The translations under genes and the position numbers were made by a program. The notes beneath the pieces were generated by a model that did no database searches, was not told the origin of the DNA, and saw only the letters and a program-made list of their open reading frames with translations. DNA of 49,382 nucleotides from Parabacteroides sp. (GTDB lineage: Bacteria; Bacteroidota; Bacteroidia; Bacteroidales; Tannerellaceae): NCBI GenBank assembly GCA_021204335.1, contig JAJPZM010000324.1:1-49382 (forward strand), in the 5' to 3' direction. Position 1 is the stretch's first letter; the number at the start of each line of letters is the position of its first letter. Shown here in pieces: positions 9,986 through 18,830 of this stretch.

Positions 9986-11443
9986 TTATTGTTTCCAGAA
10001 TCCGGGAACGAGTATTGTCAATACGGTAAATATTTCCAGACGGCCGGTCATCATCAGGAACGACAGGAACCATTTGGACACGACAGGTACTTCCGAGAAG
10101 TTGTCGATAGGCCCCAATTTACCCAAGCCGGGCCCGACATTGCTGATAGCCGAAACGGCAGCACCGACGGCATCATCGAAGCCCAGACCGTCGAGCGTCA
10201 GAACGATACTGCTGATCACGATCAGCAAGCCGTAGGCAAAAGCGAAAGCCAGTACCCGGTGCACGATATCACCGGATACGATATGCGAATCCATCCGTAC
10301 AGGGATAATCGCATGCGGATGGGTTTGTTTCTTGAACTCGTTAAACAGGTTTTTCGAAAGGATCACAAACCGTCCCATCTTCAACCCGCCGCAGGTAGAA
10401 CCGGCGCAACCGCAAATGAACATCAACACCAGGGATATCATCCAGAAGAACGGCCCCCAGGGTATATAGTTCTCGGTAGCAAATCCGCAGGTAGATACCA
10501 GTGTGACAACCTGAAAGGATGCCTGCCTGAAGGCTGACGAAAAACCGGTAGCGAACCCCTGAAACATCAGCCAACCGGTTGTAATAGCGATCATCAGCGC
10601 CACAAACCAGAAGAACCAACGGAATTCTTCGTCGTGGAACAACTTCTTTACATTCCCATTGAAACAGAAATAGATTAGGGTTATGTTAGTTGCCCCAATA
10701 AACATAAAGATCGTAATTACATACTCGATATAGGAAGAATGCCAATAAGCGATACTCGCGTTCTTCGTAGAATACCCACCCGTAGAGATCGCTGTCAGGG
10801 CATGGTTTACGGCATCGTATAAATTCATCGGTCCCGCCCAAAGCAACCCGACCAACAGGATAGTAAGGAACAGGTAAACATCCCAAAGGCGTTTGGCAAC
10901 CTGTGTCACGCGGGGACGGAAGCGCTCATGGGTAATACCCGGCGTCTCCGCATTAAACAACTGGGTGGCCCCTCCTCCCAGAATAGGCATCAGGGCTACG
11001 GTAAATACGATCATACCGATCCCTCCCTGCCATTGGGTAAGGCTTCGCCAGAAAAGAATACCTTTCGGAAGCGCTTCGATGTTGGTCAGAATAGTCGAGC
11101 CCGTCGTGGTAAAGCCCGACATCGTTTCGAAGAAAGCATCTGTTATATTGTCGATATATCCACCCAGATAGAAAGGGAGCATTCCCAGTAAGGAGAAAAG
11201 GATCCAGGTAAAGGTAACGGTCAGCATGCCTTCACGCCGACCTGCCGTATATTCGTTGGCACGGAAACCGATTGCATAAAGGGCTATTCCGGTTCCGAAT
11301 ATAATTCCGCAGGATATGAGCAACGGAATCAGGTCTTCTCCCTTATAAAGGAATGCCACGACCGCCGCCATCAGCATAAACAGCGTTTCGAGGATGCACA
11401 TCATCCCCAGCATTTTTATTATAAAACGTATATTCAATAACAT
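9986..11443 (-). CDS. trkH: Trk-type potassium uptake membrane subunit TrkH
   Basis: 485-aa polytopic inner-membrane protein of the TrkH/KtrB superfamily, forming the K+-conducting pore. Selectivity-loop-like sequences are visible: TTTGSTIL (about residues 115-122), TGGYSTKN, CGFATENY and SNVGPGLG, each following the expected hydrophobic segments. The start codon lies 2 nt after the trkA stop, so the pore and its regulatory subunit are made together. Length and integrity look normal. It imports K+ under control of TrkA, which binds NAD(H). Confidence 0.93.
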   Translation of the reverse strand: MLLNIRFIIKMLGMMCILETLFMLMAAVVAFLYKGEDLIPLLISCGIIFGTGIALYAIGFRANEYTAGRREGMLTVTFTWILFSLLGMLPFYLGGYIDNITDAFFETMSGFTTTGSTILTNIEALPKGILFWRSLTQWQGGIGMIVFTVALMPILGGGATQLFNAETPGITHERFRPRVTQVAKRLWDVYLFLTILLVGLLWAGPMNLYDAVNHALTAISTGGYSTKNASIAYWHSSYIEYVITIFMFIGATNITLIYFCFNGNVKKLFHDEEFRWFFWFVALMIAITTGWLMFQGFATGFSSAFRQASFQVVTLVSTCGFATENYIPWGPFFWMISLVLMFICGCAGSTCGGLKMGRFVILSKNLFNEFKKQTHPHAIIPVRMDSHIVSGDIVHRVLAFAFAYGLLIVISSIVLTLDGLGFDDAVGAAVSAISNVGPGLGKLGPIDNFSEVPVVSKWFLSFLMMTGRLEIFTVLTILVPGFWKQ

Positions 11444-11445
11444 AC

Positions 11446-12783
11446 TTAATTAAAATAATCTTCCAGTTTACGCATGGCAGTCTCCAGGCAGAACACCACG
11501 ACGTGGTCGTAAGCCTGTATCTGGGTATCACCCTTAATCATCATCGGTTCGCCATCGTGTATCAGTCCGCCGAGCGTCAAGTCTTTAGGCAGATGCAGGT
11601 CTTTTACCTGTTTGCGTGTGATCTTGGAGTCAGGACGGGCCACCAGCTCGGCCACATCGGCATTGGCAAAGGTAAGGAACTTCACGTTCGACACGTCCGC
11701 ATCCAGCAGGAACTGATAGATGTGGCTGGCTGCAATCAGCTTCTTGTTGATAACCGAACCGATATCCATATTCTCCGCCAACGGTATATAATCGATATTC
11801 TCGATCTTGGCAACCGTTTTGAATACGCCGAACCGTTTGGCTGCCAGGCATGCTAGTATATTGGTACTCGAGTTGTCGGTCAGGGCCACAAAAGCCTGCG
11901 CATCCTTGATGCCTTCCTGCATCAGCAACTCGGTATCGCGCCCATCACCATTAATGATCAGCACGTTGCTCGGCACAACCTCCGCTATGCGGTGGCTCTT
12001 TTCCTTGTTTGTTTCCAGAATCTTTACGCGGATATTATTCGGCAGGTACTGGCTGGTACGTATCGCAATACGGCTTCCTCCCATAATAAATATCTTCTTC
12101 ACTTCCGGGTCTTTCTTGCCGGCATGTATCTGTACGTCTTTGATATGCTCCTTGGTTGTCGTAAAAAAAACGATATCGCCGGGTAGTATATAGTCGGTAC
12201 CACGCGGGATGATCGTTTCGTATTGCCGCTTGATGGCAACGATATGGTAGAGCTTCTGTTCGTTCAGCAACTCGGCAAGCTGCTTGTTGACCAACCGGGA
12301 GTTTTCGCGCACTTTCACCCCGATCAGGATCAATGCCCCACCGAACAGTTCCCAATACTGGCGTGTCCACGGGCGGCGTATGGCGCTGACAATCTCTTTG
12401 GCAGCCAGCATCTCCGGATAGATCATCGAGTGGATGCCCAACTTCTCGAACAGTTCTTTATTTTTAGGTAAGAGATATTCGTAATTATTGATACGGGCAA
12501 GCGTTTTACGCGCGCCCAGTTTGGATGCCAGGATGCTGGCCGCTATATTGGTCGTTTCTTCGGGAGTAACGCTGACAAATAGGTCGGTTTTCCTGATCCC
12601 CGCCTCTTCGAGGTCACGGATGGAAGTAGGGTTGCCTACCATAGGGAGAATCTCCATATTGGTATTCGTAATATTCAGACGATCCTCGTTAGGATCCATC
12701 AGAATAATATCCTGTTTTTCCTGTGATAGCATCTTTGCTAGATGCGTACCCACTTCGCCTGCTCCGGCAATAATAATTTTCAT
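11446..12783 (-). CDS. trkA: Trk potassium uptake regulatory protein TrkA
   Basis: 445-aa cytoplasmic regulator of TrkH with two RCK/TrkA-N Rossmann domains and two TrkA-C domains. The first NAD-binding motif is IIAGAGEVGTHLAKML at the N-terminus; the second is IFIMGGSRIA near residue 230. TrkA-C segments follow each half (for example SRLVNKQLAEL and LTLGGLIHDGEPMMI). The ORF track begins 23 codons earlier inside the end of dxs; I place the start at the ATG of MKIIIAGAG because it begins the Rossmann strand directly and gives an 11-nt gap to dxs. It is followed by trkH after 2 nt. Confidence 0.93.
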   Translation of the reverse strand: MKIIIAGAGEVGTHLAKMLSQEKQDIILMDPNEDRLNITNTNMEILPMVGNPTSIRDLEEAGIRKTDLFVSVTPEETTNIAASILASKLGARKTLARINNYEYLLPKNKELFEKLGIHSMIYPEMLAAKEIVSAIRRPWTRQYWELFGGALILIGVKVRENSRLVNKQLAELLNEQKLYHIVAIKRQYETIIPRGTDYILPGDIVFFTTTKEHIKDVQIHAGKKDPEVKKIFIMGGSRIAIRTSQYLPNNIRVKILETNKEKSHRIAEVVPSNVLIINGDGRDTELLMQEGIKDAQAFVALTDNSSTNILACLAAKRFGVFKTVAKIENIDYIPLAENMDIGSVINKKLIAASHIYQFLLDADVSNVKFLTFANADVAELVARPDSKITRKQVKDLHLPKDLTLGGLIHDGEPMMIKGDTQIQAYDHVVVFCLETAMRKLEDYFN

Positions 12784-12794
12784 TTTACTACTTG

Positions 12795-14699
12795 TTATTC
12801 GTTCATCATCTTTCTGATCTCCCCGGCAATGCTGGCGGTATCCAGGCCACACAACTTATTGAGTTCGGGAATCGATCCGTGTTCAATGAATGAGTCGGGT
12901 ATACCGATGCGTTTTACCCGCGGAGTATATCCGTTATCGGCCATAAATTCAAGCACAGCGCTACCCAATCCACCTTTCACCACTCCGTTCTCAACAGTAA
13001 TGACGCGCTTGAACTTTCTACCTACTTCGTGCAACAATTCTTCATCGATCGGTTTCAGATAAATCATATCATAATGGGCAACCGACAAACCGTCGCCCTC
13101 CACTTCAGCAATGAATTTTATCACTTCGTTACCGATCGGACCTATGGTCAAGACGGCTATATCGTCTCCTTCTTTCAGTTTTTTACCTTTCCCGATTGGG
13201 AGTATTTGCATCTCGTTCCGCCAATCTTTCTTCTCCCCTTTTCCTCTCGGATAGCGGATCACGAAAGTACCCTCCGCCTCTTTATATCCGGTAAACATCA
13301 GATTCCTCAGGTCCAGTTCGTTGAGCGGCGAGGCAATAGTCAGGTTAGGGATCGGGCGCAGGTAAGCCAGATCGAACACGCCATGATGCGTCGCCCCGTC
13401 TTCGCCTACCAATCCGGCCCGGTCAAGGCAGATTACCATGTGCAGCTTTTGCAAAGCCACATCGTGGATAAGATTGTCGTAAGCCCGCTGCATGAACGAT
13501 GAATAAACGTTACAGAACGGGATCATGCCCTCTTTGGCCAGTCCGGCTGAGAAAGTAACCGAGTGCCCTTCGGCAATTCCCACATCGAATGCCCGTTTGG
13601 GGAACGCTTTCATCATATAAATCATGGAACTTCCTGTCGGCATGGCCGGAGTAATTCCCACAATCCGTTCGTCTTGTTCAGCCAGCTCCACCAGCGTATG
13701 TCCGAAGACGTCCTGATACAACTGCGGTTCGTCCAAGTTATGAACGATGATCCGTTCGCCCGTTTCCTTGTTGAATTTACCGGGGGCATGCCATTCGGTG
13801 GCGGATTCTTCGGCAGGTTTGAAACCTTTTCCTTTCTTTGTCTTGATATGCAGCAATTTCGGTCCCTGCAAATCTTTTATATCGTTCAACAGCTTGATCA
13901 TGTAATTTACATCGTGCCCGTCCATCGGACCGAAGTAACGGATGCTGAATCCTTCAAACAAGTTATGTTGTTGTGTAAGTAAAGCCTTGAGGCTGTTGTT
14001 GAAGCGGATAATGTTTTCGCGGCGGTCGTTGTTGATCAACTTCATCTTCCGCAAGCCCTTATACACGTCGTAACGCATTTTGTTGTATGCCTGGCTGGTC
14101 GTGATGTCAACCAGGTACTGGCTCAATCCCCCAACGCAGTTATCGATCGCCATATCGTTGTCGTTGAGGATGATCAGCAGGTTGTTCGGATTCGCCGAGG
14201 CGTTGTTCAATCCTTCAAACGCCAGCCCTCCCGTCATGGCGCCGTCGCCTATTACGGCGATCACATGCCGGTTTTCTTCTTCTTTCAATGCCGAAGCGAC
14301 CGACATGCCCATGGCTGCCGAGATCGAATTGGAGGCATGCCCGGCAATAAACGCATCATACGGGCTTTCATTAGGATTGAGGAAACCGCTGATACCTTTA
14401 AATTTACGAAGTGTATGAAAAGCCTCCCTGCGTCCGGTCAGGATTTTATGTCCGTAAGCCTGATGCCCCACGTCCCACACGATCCGGTCGTAAGGAGTAT
14501 TGAATACGTAATGCAGCGCCACTGTCAGTTCCACAGTGCCTAAACTGGCTCCCAGATGTCCGGGATTTTCAGAAAGTATATCTATTATATATTGACGCAA
14601 CTCTGCACATACCTGTCCTAATTTTTCGGGGGGTAGCTTTCGCAAGTCCTCCGGATAATTAATGACGTTTAATATGTGTTCATCCTTGCAATCTATCAT
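12795..14699 (-). CDS. dxs: 1-deoxy-D-xylulose-5-phosphate synthase
   Basis: 634-aa thiamine-diphosphate enzyme that condenses pyruvate and glyceraldehyde-3-phosphate in the first step of the MEP isoprenoid pathway. The ThDP/Mg motif [17 protein letters not shown] (about residue 150) is present, as are the N-terminal [12 protein letters not shown] segment, the middle domain [16 protein letters not shown] and a transketolase C-terminal domain. I choose the ATG of [10 protein letters not shown] rather than the track start 14 codons upstream, because a good -7 element lies only 20 nt before it and would sit inside the longer frame. It probably leads an operon with trkA and trkH. Isoprenoids from this pathway also supply the undecaprenyl lipid used by the MraY/MurG steps encoded nearby. 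Confidence 0.96.
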   Translation of the reverse strand: MIDCKDEHILNVINYPEDLRKLPPEKLGQVCAELRQYIIDILSENPGHLGASLGTVELTVALHYVFNTPYDRIVWDVGHQAYGHKILTGRREAFHTLRKFKGISGFLNPNESPYDAFIAGHASNSISAAMGMSVASALKEEENRHVIAVIGDGAMTGGLAFEGLNNASANPNNLLIILNDNDMAIDNCVGGLSQYLVDITTSQAYNKMRYDVYKGLRKMKLINNDRRENIIRFNNSLKALLTQQHNLFEGFSIRYFGPMDGHDVNYMIKLLNDIKDLQGPKLLHIKTKKGKGFKPAEESATEWHAPGKFNKETGERIIVHNLDEPQLYQDVFGHTLVELAEQDERIVGITPAMPTGSSMIYMMKAFPKRAFDVGIAEGHSVTFSAGLAKEGMIPFCNVYSSFMQRAYDNLIHDVALQKLHMVICLDRAGLVGEDGATHHGVFDLAYLRPIPNLTIASPLNELDLRNLMFTGYKEAEGTFVIRYPRGKGEKKDWRNEMQILPIGKGKKLKEGDDIAVLTIGPIGNEVIKFIAEVEGDGLSVAHYDMIYLKPIDEELLHEVGRKFKRVITVENGVVKGGLGSAVLEFMADNGYTPRVKRIGIPDSFIEHGSIPELNKLCGLDTASIAGEIRKMMNE

Positions 14700-14718
14700 G
14701 TCCACTAATTTTTTGTGG

Positions 14719-14726
14719 CAAATGTA
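14719..14726 (-). promoter_or_regulatory. Candidate -7 promoter element for dxs-trkA-trkH
   Basis: TACATTTG on the minus strand matches TAnnTTTG exactly, 20 nt upstream of the chosen dxs ATG. A T-rich stretch (TTTT) lies about 17 nt further upstream as a weak -33. It heads a run of tightly spaced genes and follows a long non-coding region, which supports a promoter here. Confidence 0.5.
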
Positions 14727-14856
14727 AAGAATTAACGGCACATAAAATAGTTTTACCGGGGCATTTATTAGCAGAATGGCAAAAAGGGGCGCCCCGGACT
14801 AGATGCGTCGGCAGTTCTGGAAGAAAAGGCTTACACTTTTTCCTTGAAAACTGCGC

Positions 14857-14970
14857 GGCTTTTACCATATAGCGTAGCGAGTTGCAGGCTATAGAGTAGA
14901 GAGTGCTACTCTTAAGGGGACGAGCCGATACTATATAGGGAAGAACCCGGCACTATAGTGCCATCCCGTC
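14857..14970. repeat. Degenerate 21-22-bp phased palindromes in the dxs-cstA gap
   Basis: Short palindromic or near-palindromic centres recur at constant spacing: TATA (about 14868-14871), CTATAG (14889-14894), CTTAAG (14911-14916), CTATATAG (14931-14938) and the perfect 14-mer GGCACTATAGTGCC (14949-14962). Centre-to-centre distances are 22, 22, 21 and 21 bp. GAGTGCTACTC (14901-14911) adds a further small palindrome. The units are too diverged to be plain tandem copies, yet the phase holds. The region is part of a 758-bp stretch (14700-15457) with no credible gene; the small ORFs listed there do not look like proteins. Confidence 0.55.
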
Positions 14971-15164
14971 GGCATGAGTGTCCCGGATGACCAAAACAAT
15001 AGTGCTACGACCTGCCCAATCGGTTAAAAACACCCTCCTACAGAGCGATTCAGATTTTAGGTGTCACCCGTCACCGCTTCCAACCGATTTAGACATAGCA
15101 AATTACAGTGAAGGGTAAATTGTTTTAGCTTTTTTTAGGAAAAACATAGCAGAGTGTCCTAAAC

Positions 15165-15252
15165 GACCACCCATAAGAAACGGCTTGGCATCGGATAGCA
15201 AATGAGTAGGCATCGAATGACAAACGGACAGGCACCCATTTTTAAGAGTAGG
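15165..15252. repeat. Degenerate 22-bp direct repeats
   Basis: GGCATCGGAT begins at 15187, GGCATCGAAT at 15209 and GGCACCC at 15231, an exact 22-bp step. The first two full 22-mers agree at 15 of 22 positions by my alignment. A weaker preceding unit (15165) shares AAACGG in the same phase with the third. It belongs to the same non-coding stretch as the phased palindromes at 14857-14970. Function unknown. Confidence 0.55.
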
Positions 15253-15267
15253 GTGTTTTGAAATGTT

Positions 15268-15328
15268 AAGTCCAGTCTTTTAAAATCAAAATAAGGGGCT
15301 TTTGACTTTAAAAGACTGGACTTTTTTC
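15268..15328 (+). terminator. Long hairpin with a T-tract on the + strand
   Basis: A 17-bp perfect inverted repeat (AAGTCCAGTCTTTTAAA at 15268-15284 and its complement at 15307-15323) continues after one A/C mismatch with TCAAAA/TTTTGA, leaving an 8-nt loop. Six T residues end it on the + strand, while the minus-strand exit is not T-rich. It looks like a + strand intrinsic terminator, although no + strand gene lies upstream. It might instead act as a 3' structure for cstA, which ends 130 bp to its right on the minus strand. Confidence 0.6.
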
Positions 15329-15457
15329 GGCTGATCTGCATTATCCGGGTGAAAGCAGCAGGGTTCACCATATCTCACTATAACTTAACACATTACAAGA
15401 TAAATGAAACGTGAAATCAACTTATTGAAACATGGTGAGAGTATAGCCGAAATCGGA

Positions 15458-16867
15458 CTATTTTGCTAATTTATGCCACCAGAGGAATGCGATAAGCGTA
15501 ATAGCTGTAATCACTCCGCCGATAATCTGCGAAAGGGTCACACCCAGCCCCAACCCTTCGGGGGCAACAAAGATATAGGTGGAGCAGACAGCCGTCATAA
15601 ACAAAGCCGGGATCAGGGTGACGATGTATAGCTTTTTCGACTTTGCCAGAAAGACTGTCAATGCCCAGAGGGTAAAGACCGCCAATGTCTGGTTTGTCCA
15701 GGCGAAATAACGCCAGATCATGTCGAAACCGTCCTTGTCTTTCTGGCTATACAGCAAGATACCGATCGCAACAATAAATAAAGGAATACAAATCATCAGG
15801 CGGCTGGCAATGCTCTTTTGTTCTTTATGCAGGAAGTCGGCAATGATCAGGCGGGCTGAACGGAAAGCCGTATCGCCGGAAGTGATCGGTGCGGCAATAA
15901 CGCCCAAAACGGCTAATATTCCTCCTACGGTACCCAACCATTCTTTTGTAATACTGTCTACAATAACAGCGGCATTGCTTTCGCCCATACCATTATTGTG
16001 ATAGAAATAAGTGGCGGCAGCAGCCCAGATCAGCGCTACAATACCTTCGGTGATCATCGCACCGAAAAAGACCGGACGTCCCATCTTCTCATTCTTCATG
16101 CAACGGGCCATCAGCGGGCTTTGTGTGGCATGGAATCCGGAAATGGCACCGCAGGCGATGCTGACGAACATAATCGGAAAGATCGGCAGGTTGGCAGGAT
16201 ACTTATTGGCTAACCCATCTGTCAGTTCTGGCAGCGGCGGGTGATTGATAAACAGCATAACCAGAATACCGATCGCCATAAATAACAAAGCTGCTGCAAA
16301 GAGCGGGTACATCTTTCCTATTATCTTATCGACAGGCAGCAAGGTTGCCAGGATATAATAGATAAAGACAACGAATATCCAGAAAGTGGCATCCAGAGAC
16401 TCCGGAGTCAGCTTTGCCAGCAAACCGGCAGGACCGGCAACAAACACCGCACCGACAAGAATCATCAGAACAACAGTGAATCCGCGCATAAACTGTTTGA
16501 AGTTCGTACCCAGATAGCGACCAATAACCTCAGGCAAACTTTCACCATTATGCCGCAAAGAAAGCATTCCTGCCAGGTAATCGTGTACGGCTCCGGCAAA
16601 GATACTACCCAATACGATCCAGAGGAAAGAAGCGGTACCGAACTTGGCTCCCATAATCGCACCGAAGATAGGACCCGAACCGGCAATATTCAGAAACTGG
16701 ATCATAAAGACTTTCCAGGAAGCCATCGGGATATAATCGATTCCATCCTGATGAGTGTAAGCGGGAGTTTGGCGGGAAGGGTCAATCCCAAAGATACGTT
16801 CTATAAAAGAACCGTAGATAAAATAGCCTGCGATAAGAGCGAGCAGGCAACAGATAAAGGTTATCAT
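15458..16867 (-). CDS. cstA: CstA-family carbon starvation protein (short form)
   Basis: 469-aa polytopic membrane protein of the CstA family, implicated in uptake of peptides or pyruvate during carbon limitation. Family-typical sequences are DGIDYIPMASWKVFMIQFLNIAGSGPIFGAIMGA near the N-terminus and GFHATQSPLMARCMKNE (about residue 245), with many hydrophobic segments. It is shorter than the roughly 700-aa E. coli CstA but close to the compact form I expect in Bacteroidetes. It is a single-gene unit: the yqeY terminator lies upstream and a long non-coding region follows. The substrate cannot be fixed from sequence. Confidence 0.9.
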   Translation of the reverse strand: MITFICCLLALIAGYFIYGSFIERIFGIDPSRQTPAYTHQDGIDYIPMASWKVFMIQFLNIAGSGPIFGAIMGAKFGTASFLWIVLGSIFAGAVHDYLAGMLSLRHNGESLPEVIGRYLGTNFKQFMRGFTVVLMILVGAVFVAGPAGLLAKLTPESLDATFWIFVVFIYYILATLLPVDKIIGKMYPLFAAALLFMAIGILVMLFINHPPLPELTDGLANKYPANLPIFPIMFVSIACGAISGFHATQSPLMARCMKNEKMGRPVFFGAMITEGIVALIWAAAATYFYHNNGMGESNAAVIVDSITKEWLGTVGGILAVLGVIAAPITSGDTAFRSARLIIADFLHKEQKSIASRLMICIPLFIVAIGILLYSQKDKDGFDMIWRYFAWTNQTLAVFTLWALTVFLAKSKKLYIVTLIPALFMTAVCSTYIFVAPEGLGLGVTLSQIIGGVITAITLIAFLWWHKLAK

Positions 16868-16901
16868 CGTTTAAAGTGTTAGAAGTGTAATCAGTCTATT
16901 C

Positions 16902-16933
16902 AAAAAAAAACAAAGGGCGGGCAAACCCCGCCC
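16902..16933 (-). terminator. Intrinsic terminator of the dcw operon (after yqeY)
   Basis: On the minus strand a 7-bp GC stem GGGCGGG / CCCGCCC with a 5-nt loop is followed by TTTG and a run of nine T. It sits 33 bp after the yqeY stop and isolates the division and cell-wall cluster from cstA. Confidence 0.9.
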
Positions 16934-16965
16934 CTATATGGTTCATCTATTTGTCAAATCAAATA

Positions 16966-17418
16966 CTAGCTGTTCAGCAGACGTTTTACCGTTTCCGAAA
17001 TAGCACGTCCTTCGGCCTTGCCGGCAAGGGCTTTAGAGGCGACGCCCATCACTTTACCCATGTCTTTTGGGCCGGCGGCACCTACCTGGGCGATGATCGC
17101 TTTTACTTCGACTTCGAGTTCCTCGGCTGTCATCTGCTTCGGAAGATAAGTTTCGAGCACTTTCACCTGTGCCAGTTCGGCTTCTGCCAGGTCGGCACGT
17201 CCTTGCTGGGTGTAGATTTCAGCAGAGTCCTTGCCCTGCTTTACCAGCTTCTGGATAATCTTCAATGCATCGGCATCACTTAGTGTATCATTGGCTCCCG
17301 GAGCTGTTTTAGCTTCGAGGAAGAACTTCTTTACGTTTCTTAATGTCTCGAGGGCTACTTTGTCTTTCGCCTTCATTGCGTTTTTAATGTCTTCGCTGAC
17401 TTTTTCAAACAAATCCAT
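16966..17418 (-). CDS. GatB/YqeY domain protein
   Basis: 150-aa YqeY-type protein with a helical domain related to the C-terminal tRNA-binding part of GatB; the physiological role is poorly defined. The sequence has the family pattern MDLFEKVSEDIKNAMKAKDK at the start, QGRADLAEAELAQVKVLETYLPKQM in the middle and GKVMGVASKALAGKAEGRAI near the end. The track start is a TTG two codons earlier; I prefer the ATG at 17418. It lies 18 nt after ftsZ and is the last gene of the cluster, followed directly by a strong terminator. Confidence 0.9.
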   Translation of the reverse strand: MDLFEKVSEDIKNAMKAKDKVALETLRNVKKFFLEAKTAPGANDTLSDADALKIIQKLVKQGKDSAEIYTQQGRADLAEAELAQVKVLETYLPKQMTAEELEVEVKAIIAQVGAAGPKDMGKVMGVASKALAGKAEGRAISETVKRLLNS

Positions 17419-17436
17419 ATCCAATATCTTTTTAAA

Positions 17437-18801
17437 TTATCTGAAACTTATCACTTGCTTACCTCCGGTGTCCGGCTTCTTGCCTTCTGAATGAGCTGCG
17501 GAAGGAGCAACGGTAGCCGATGACACAGGGATCTCCTCACCTGCCACTTTCGAACGGGCACGGGCTATTACTTTCGGATCGCGGTTGTAAGTAGGACTAT
17601 CTTCAATCAGGGCAATCAGGGCATCATCGTCCAGCTCCTCCGGCGTAAGCACAACGGCTTTGGCACGGGCGGCTACGCGACGCATCCGCTGTCCGGAAGC
17701 TCCGTAATATTTGTCGATCAGGTCTTTTTCTTCCTGTTCCTTTTTCAGGCGTTCTTCTTCCAGGCGGAGTTCTTCTTCCGTCATGCGACCTTGTTCGATC
17801 TGGCGCTTTTCGGCGATCTGCGGAATATCTTCCATACCGAAACCGGTAGCCAGAATCGTCATCTTCACTTTCGTACCTAGCGTATTGTCGATAGCCGTAC
17901 CCCAGATTACTTCGATATCGTGTCCGAAGCGCGACATGAAATCGTGAACGTCGTTCATTTCTTCCATACGCAACTCGGCTTCTTCACCGAACGAAACGTT
18001 GAATAATATCTTTTTCGCGTTAAATACATCGTTGTTGTTGAGCAGCGGAGAGTTCAACGCATCTTCGATGGCCTGGCGTACACGTCCTTCGCCTTCACCG
18101 AAACCGTTACTCATCAGGGCTACTCCACCGTCTTTCATCGTGGTGTTGACATCGGCAAAGTCAAGGTTGATAATGCCCGGAAGGGTGATAATCTCGGCGA
18201 TACTCTTGGCGGCAATGGTCAGCGTATCATCCGCTTTCCCGAACGCATTGGTCATGGTCAGGTCGGAATAGATCGCACGCAGACGTTCGTTATTGATGAC
18301 CAGCAGGGCATCAACGTTCTTGCTGATCTCTTCCACCCCGTTCAACGCCTGGATGATCTTACGTTCGCCTTCAAACACGAAGGGGATCGTAACGATACCG
18401 ACGGTCAGGATTCCCATATCTTTAGCAATGCGGGCAATCACAGGAGCGGCTCCCGTACCGGTGCCACCACCCATTCCGGCAGTGATAAAGACCATCTTCG
18501 TGCCGTCGCTCAGCATCTTGCGGATATCTTCCATACTTTCTTCGGCGGCCATCATGGCGCGTTCGGGCTTGTTGCCGGCACCCAATCCCTGGGTGATATT
18601 GCGTCCGAGCGGCACTTTGACCGGCACGTCGGAACGGTTCAGCGCCTGGTTGTCGGTGTTACACAAAACGAATGTAACATCATGTATGCCTTCTTTGTAC
18701 ATGTGGGTAACAGCGTTACCACCACCTCCTCCTACACCGATCACTTTGATGATTTTAGGAGTATCTGTCGGATAATTGAAACTTAATATTGTATCGTCCA
18801 T
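17437..18801 (-). CDS. ftsZ: Cell division GTPase FtsZ
   Basis: 454-aa tubulin homologue that polymerises at mid-cell and organises the division machinery. It shows the nucleotide-binding IGVGGGGGNAVTHM stretch (about residues 21-34), the tubulin signature GGGTGTGAAPVIARIAKDMG (about 112-131) and the T7-loop region NLDFADVNTTM. After about residue 320 comes a charged Glu/Lys/Arg-rich linker, then DDDALIALIEDSPTYNRDP and a short basic-hydrophobic end QVISFR, which could include the FtsA-binding tail (inference). It lies 29 nt after ftsA and 18 nt before yqeY. Intact. Confidence 0.98.
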   Translation of the reverse strand: MDDTILSFNYPTDTPKIIKVIGVGGGGGNAVTHMYKEGIHDVTFVLCNTDNQALNRSDVPVKVPLGRNITQGLGAGNKPERAMMAAEESMEDIRKMLSDGTKMVFITAGMGGGTGTGAAPVIARIAKDMGILTVGIVTIPFVFEGERKIIQALNGVEEISKNVDALLVINNERLRAIYSDLTMTNAFGKADDTLTIAAKSIAEIITLPGIINLDFADVNTTMKDGGVALMSNGFGEGEGRVRQAIEDALNSPLLNNNDVFNAKKILFNVSFGEEAELRMEEMNDVHDFMSRFGHDIEVIWGTAIDNTLGTKVKMTILATGFGMEDIPQIAEKRQIEQGRMTEEELRLEEERLKKEQEEKDLIDKYYGASGQRMRRVAARAKAVVLTPEELDDDALIALIEDSPTYNRDPKVIARARSKVAGEEIPVSSATVAPSAAHSEGKKPDTGGKQVISFR

Positions 18802-18830
18802 TGTCTTCCGGTTTATTTACATTCGCTGAT

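Noticed and set aside
14680-15371. Small minus-strand ORFs 14680-14868 and 15159-15371
   Set aside because: They overlap the dxs start, repeats or a hairpin, and their translations lack protein-like composition.
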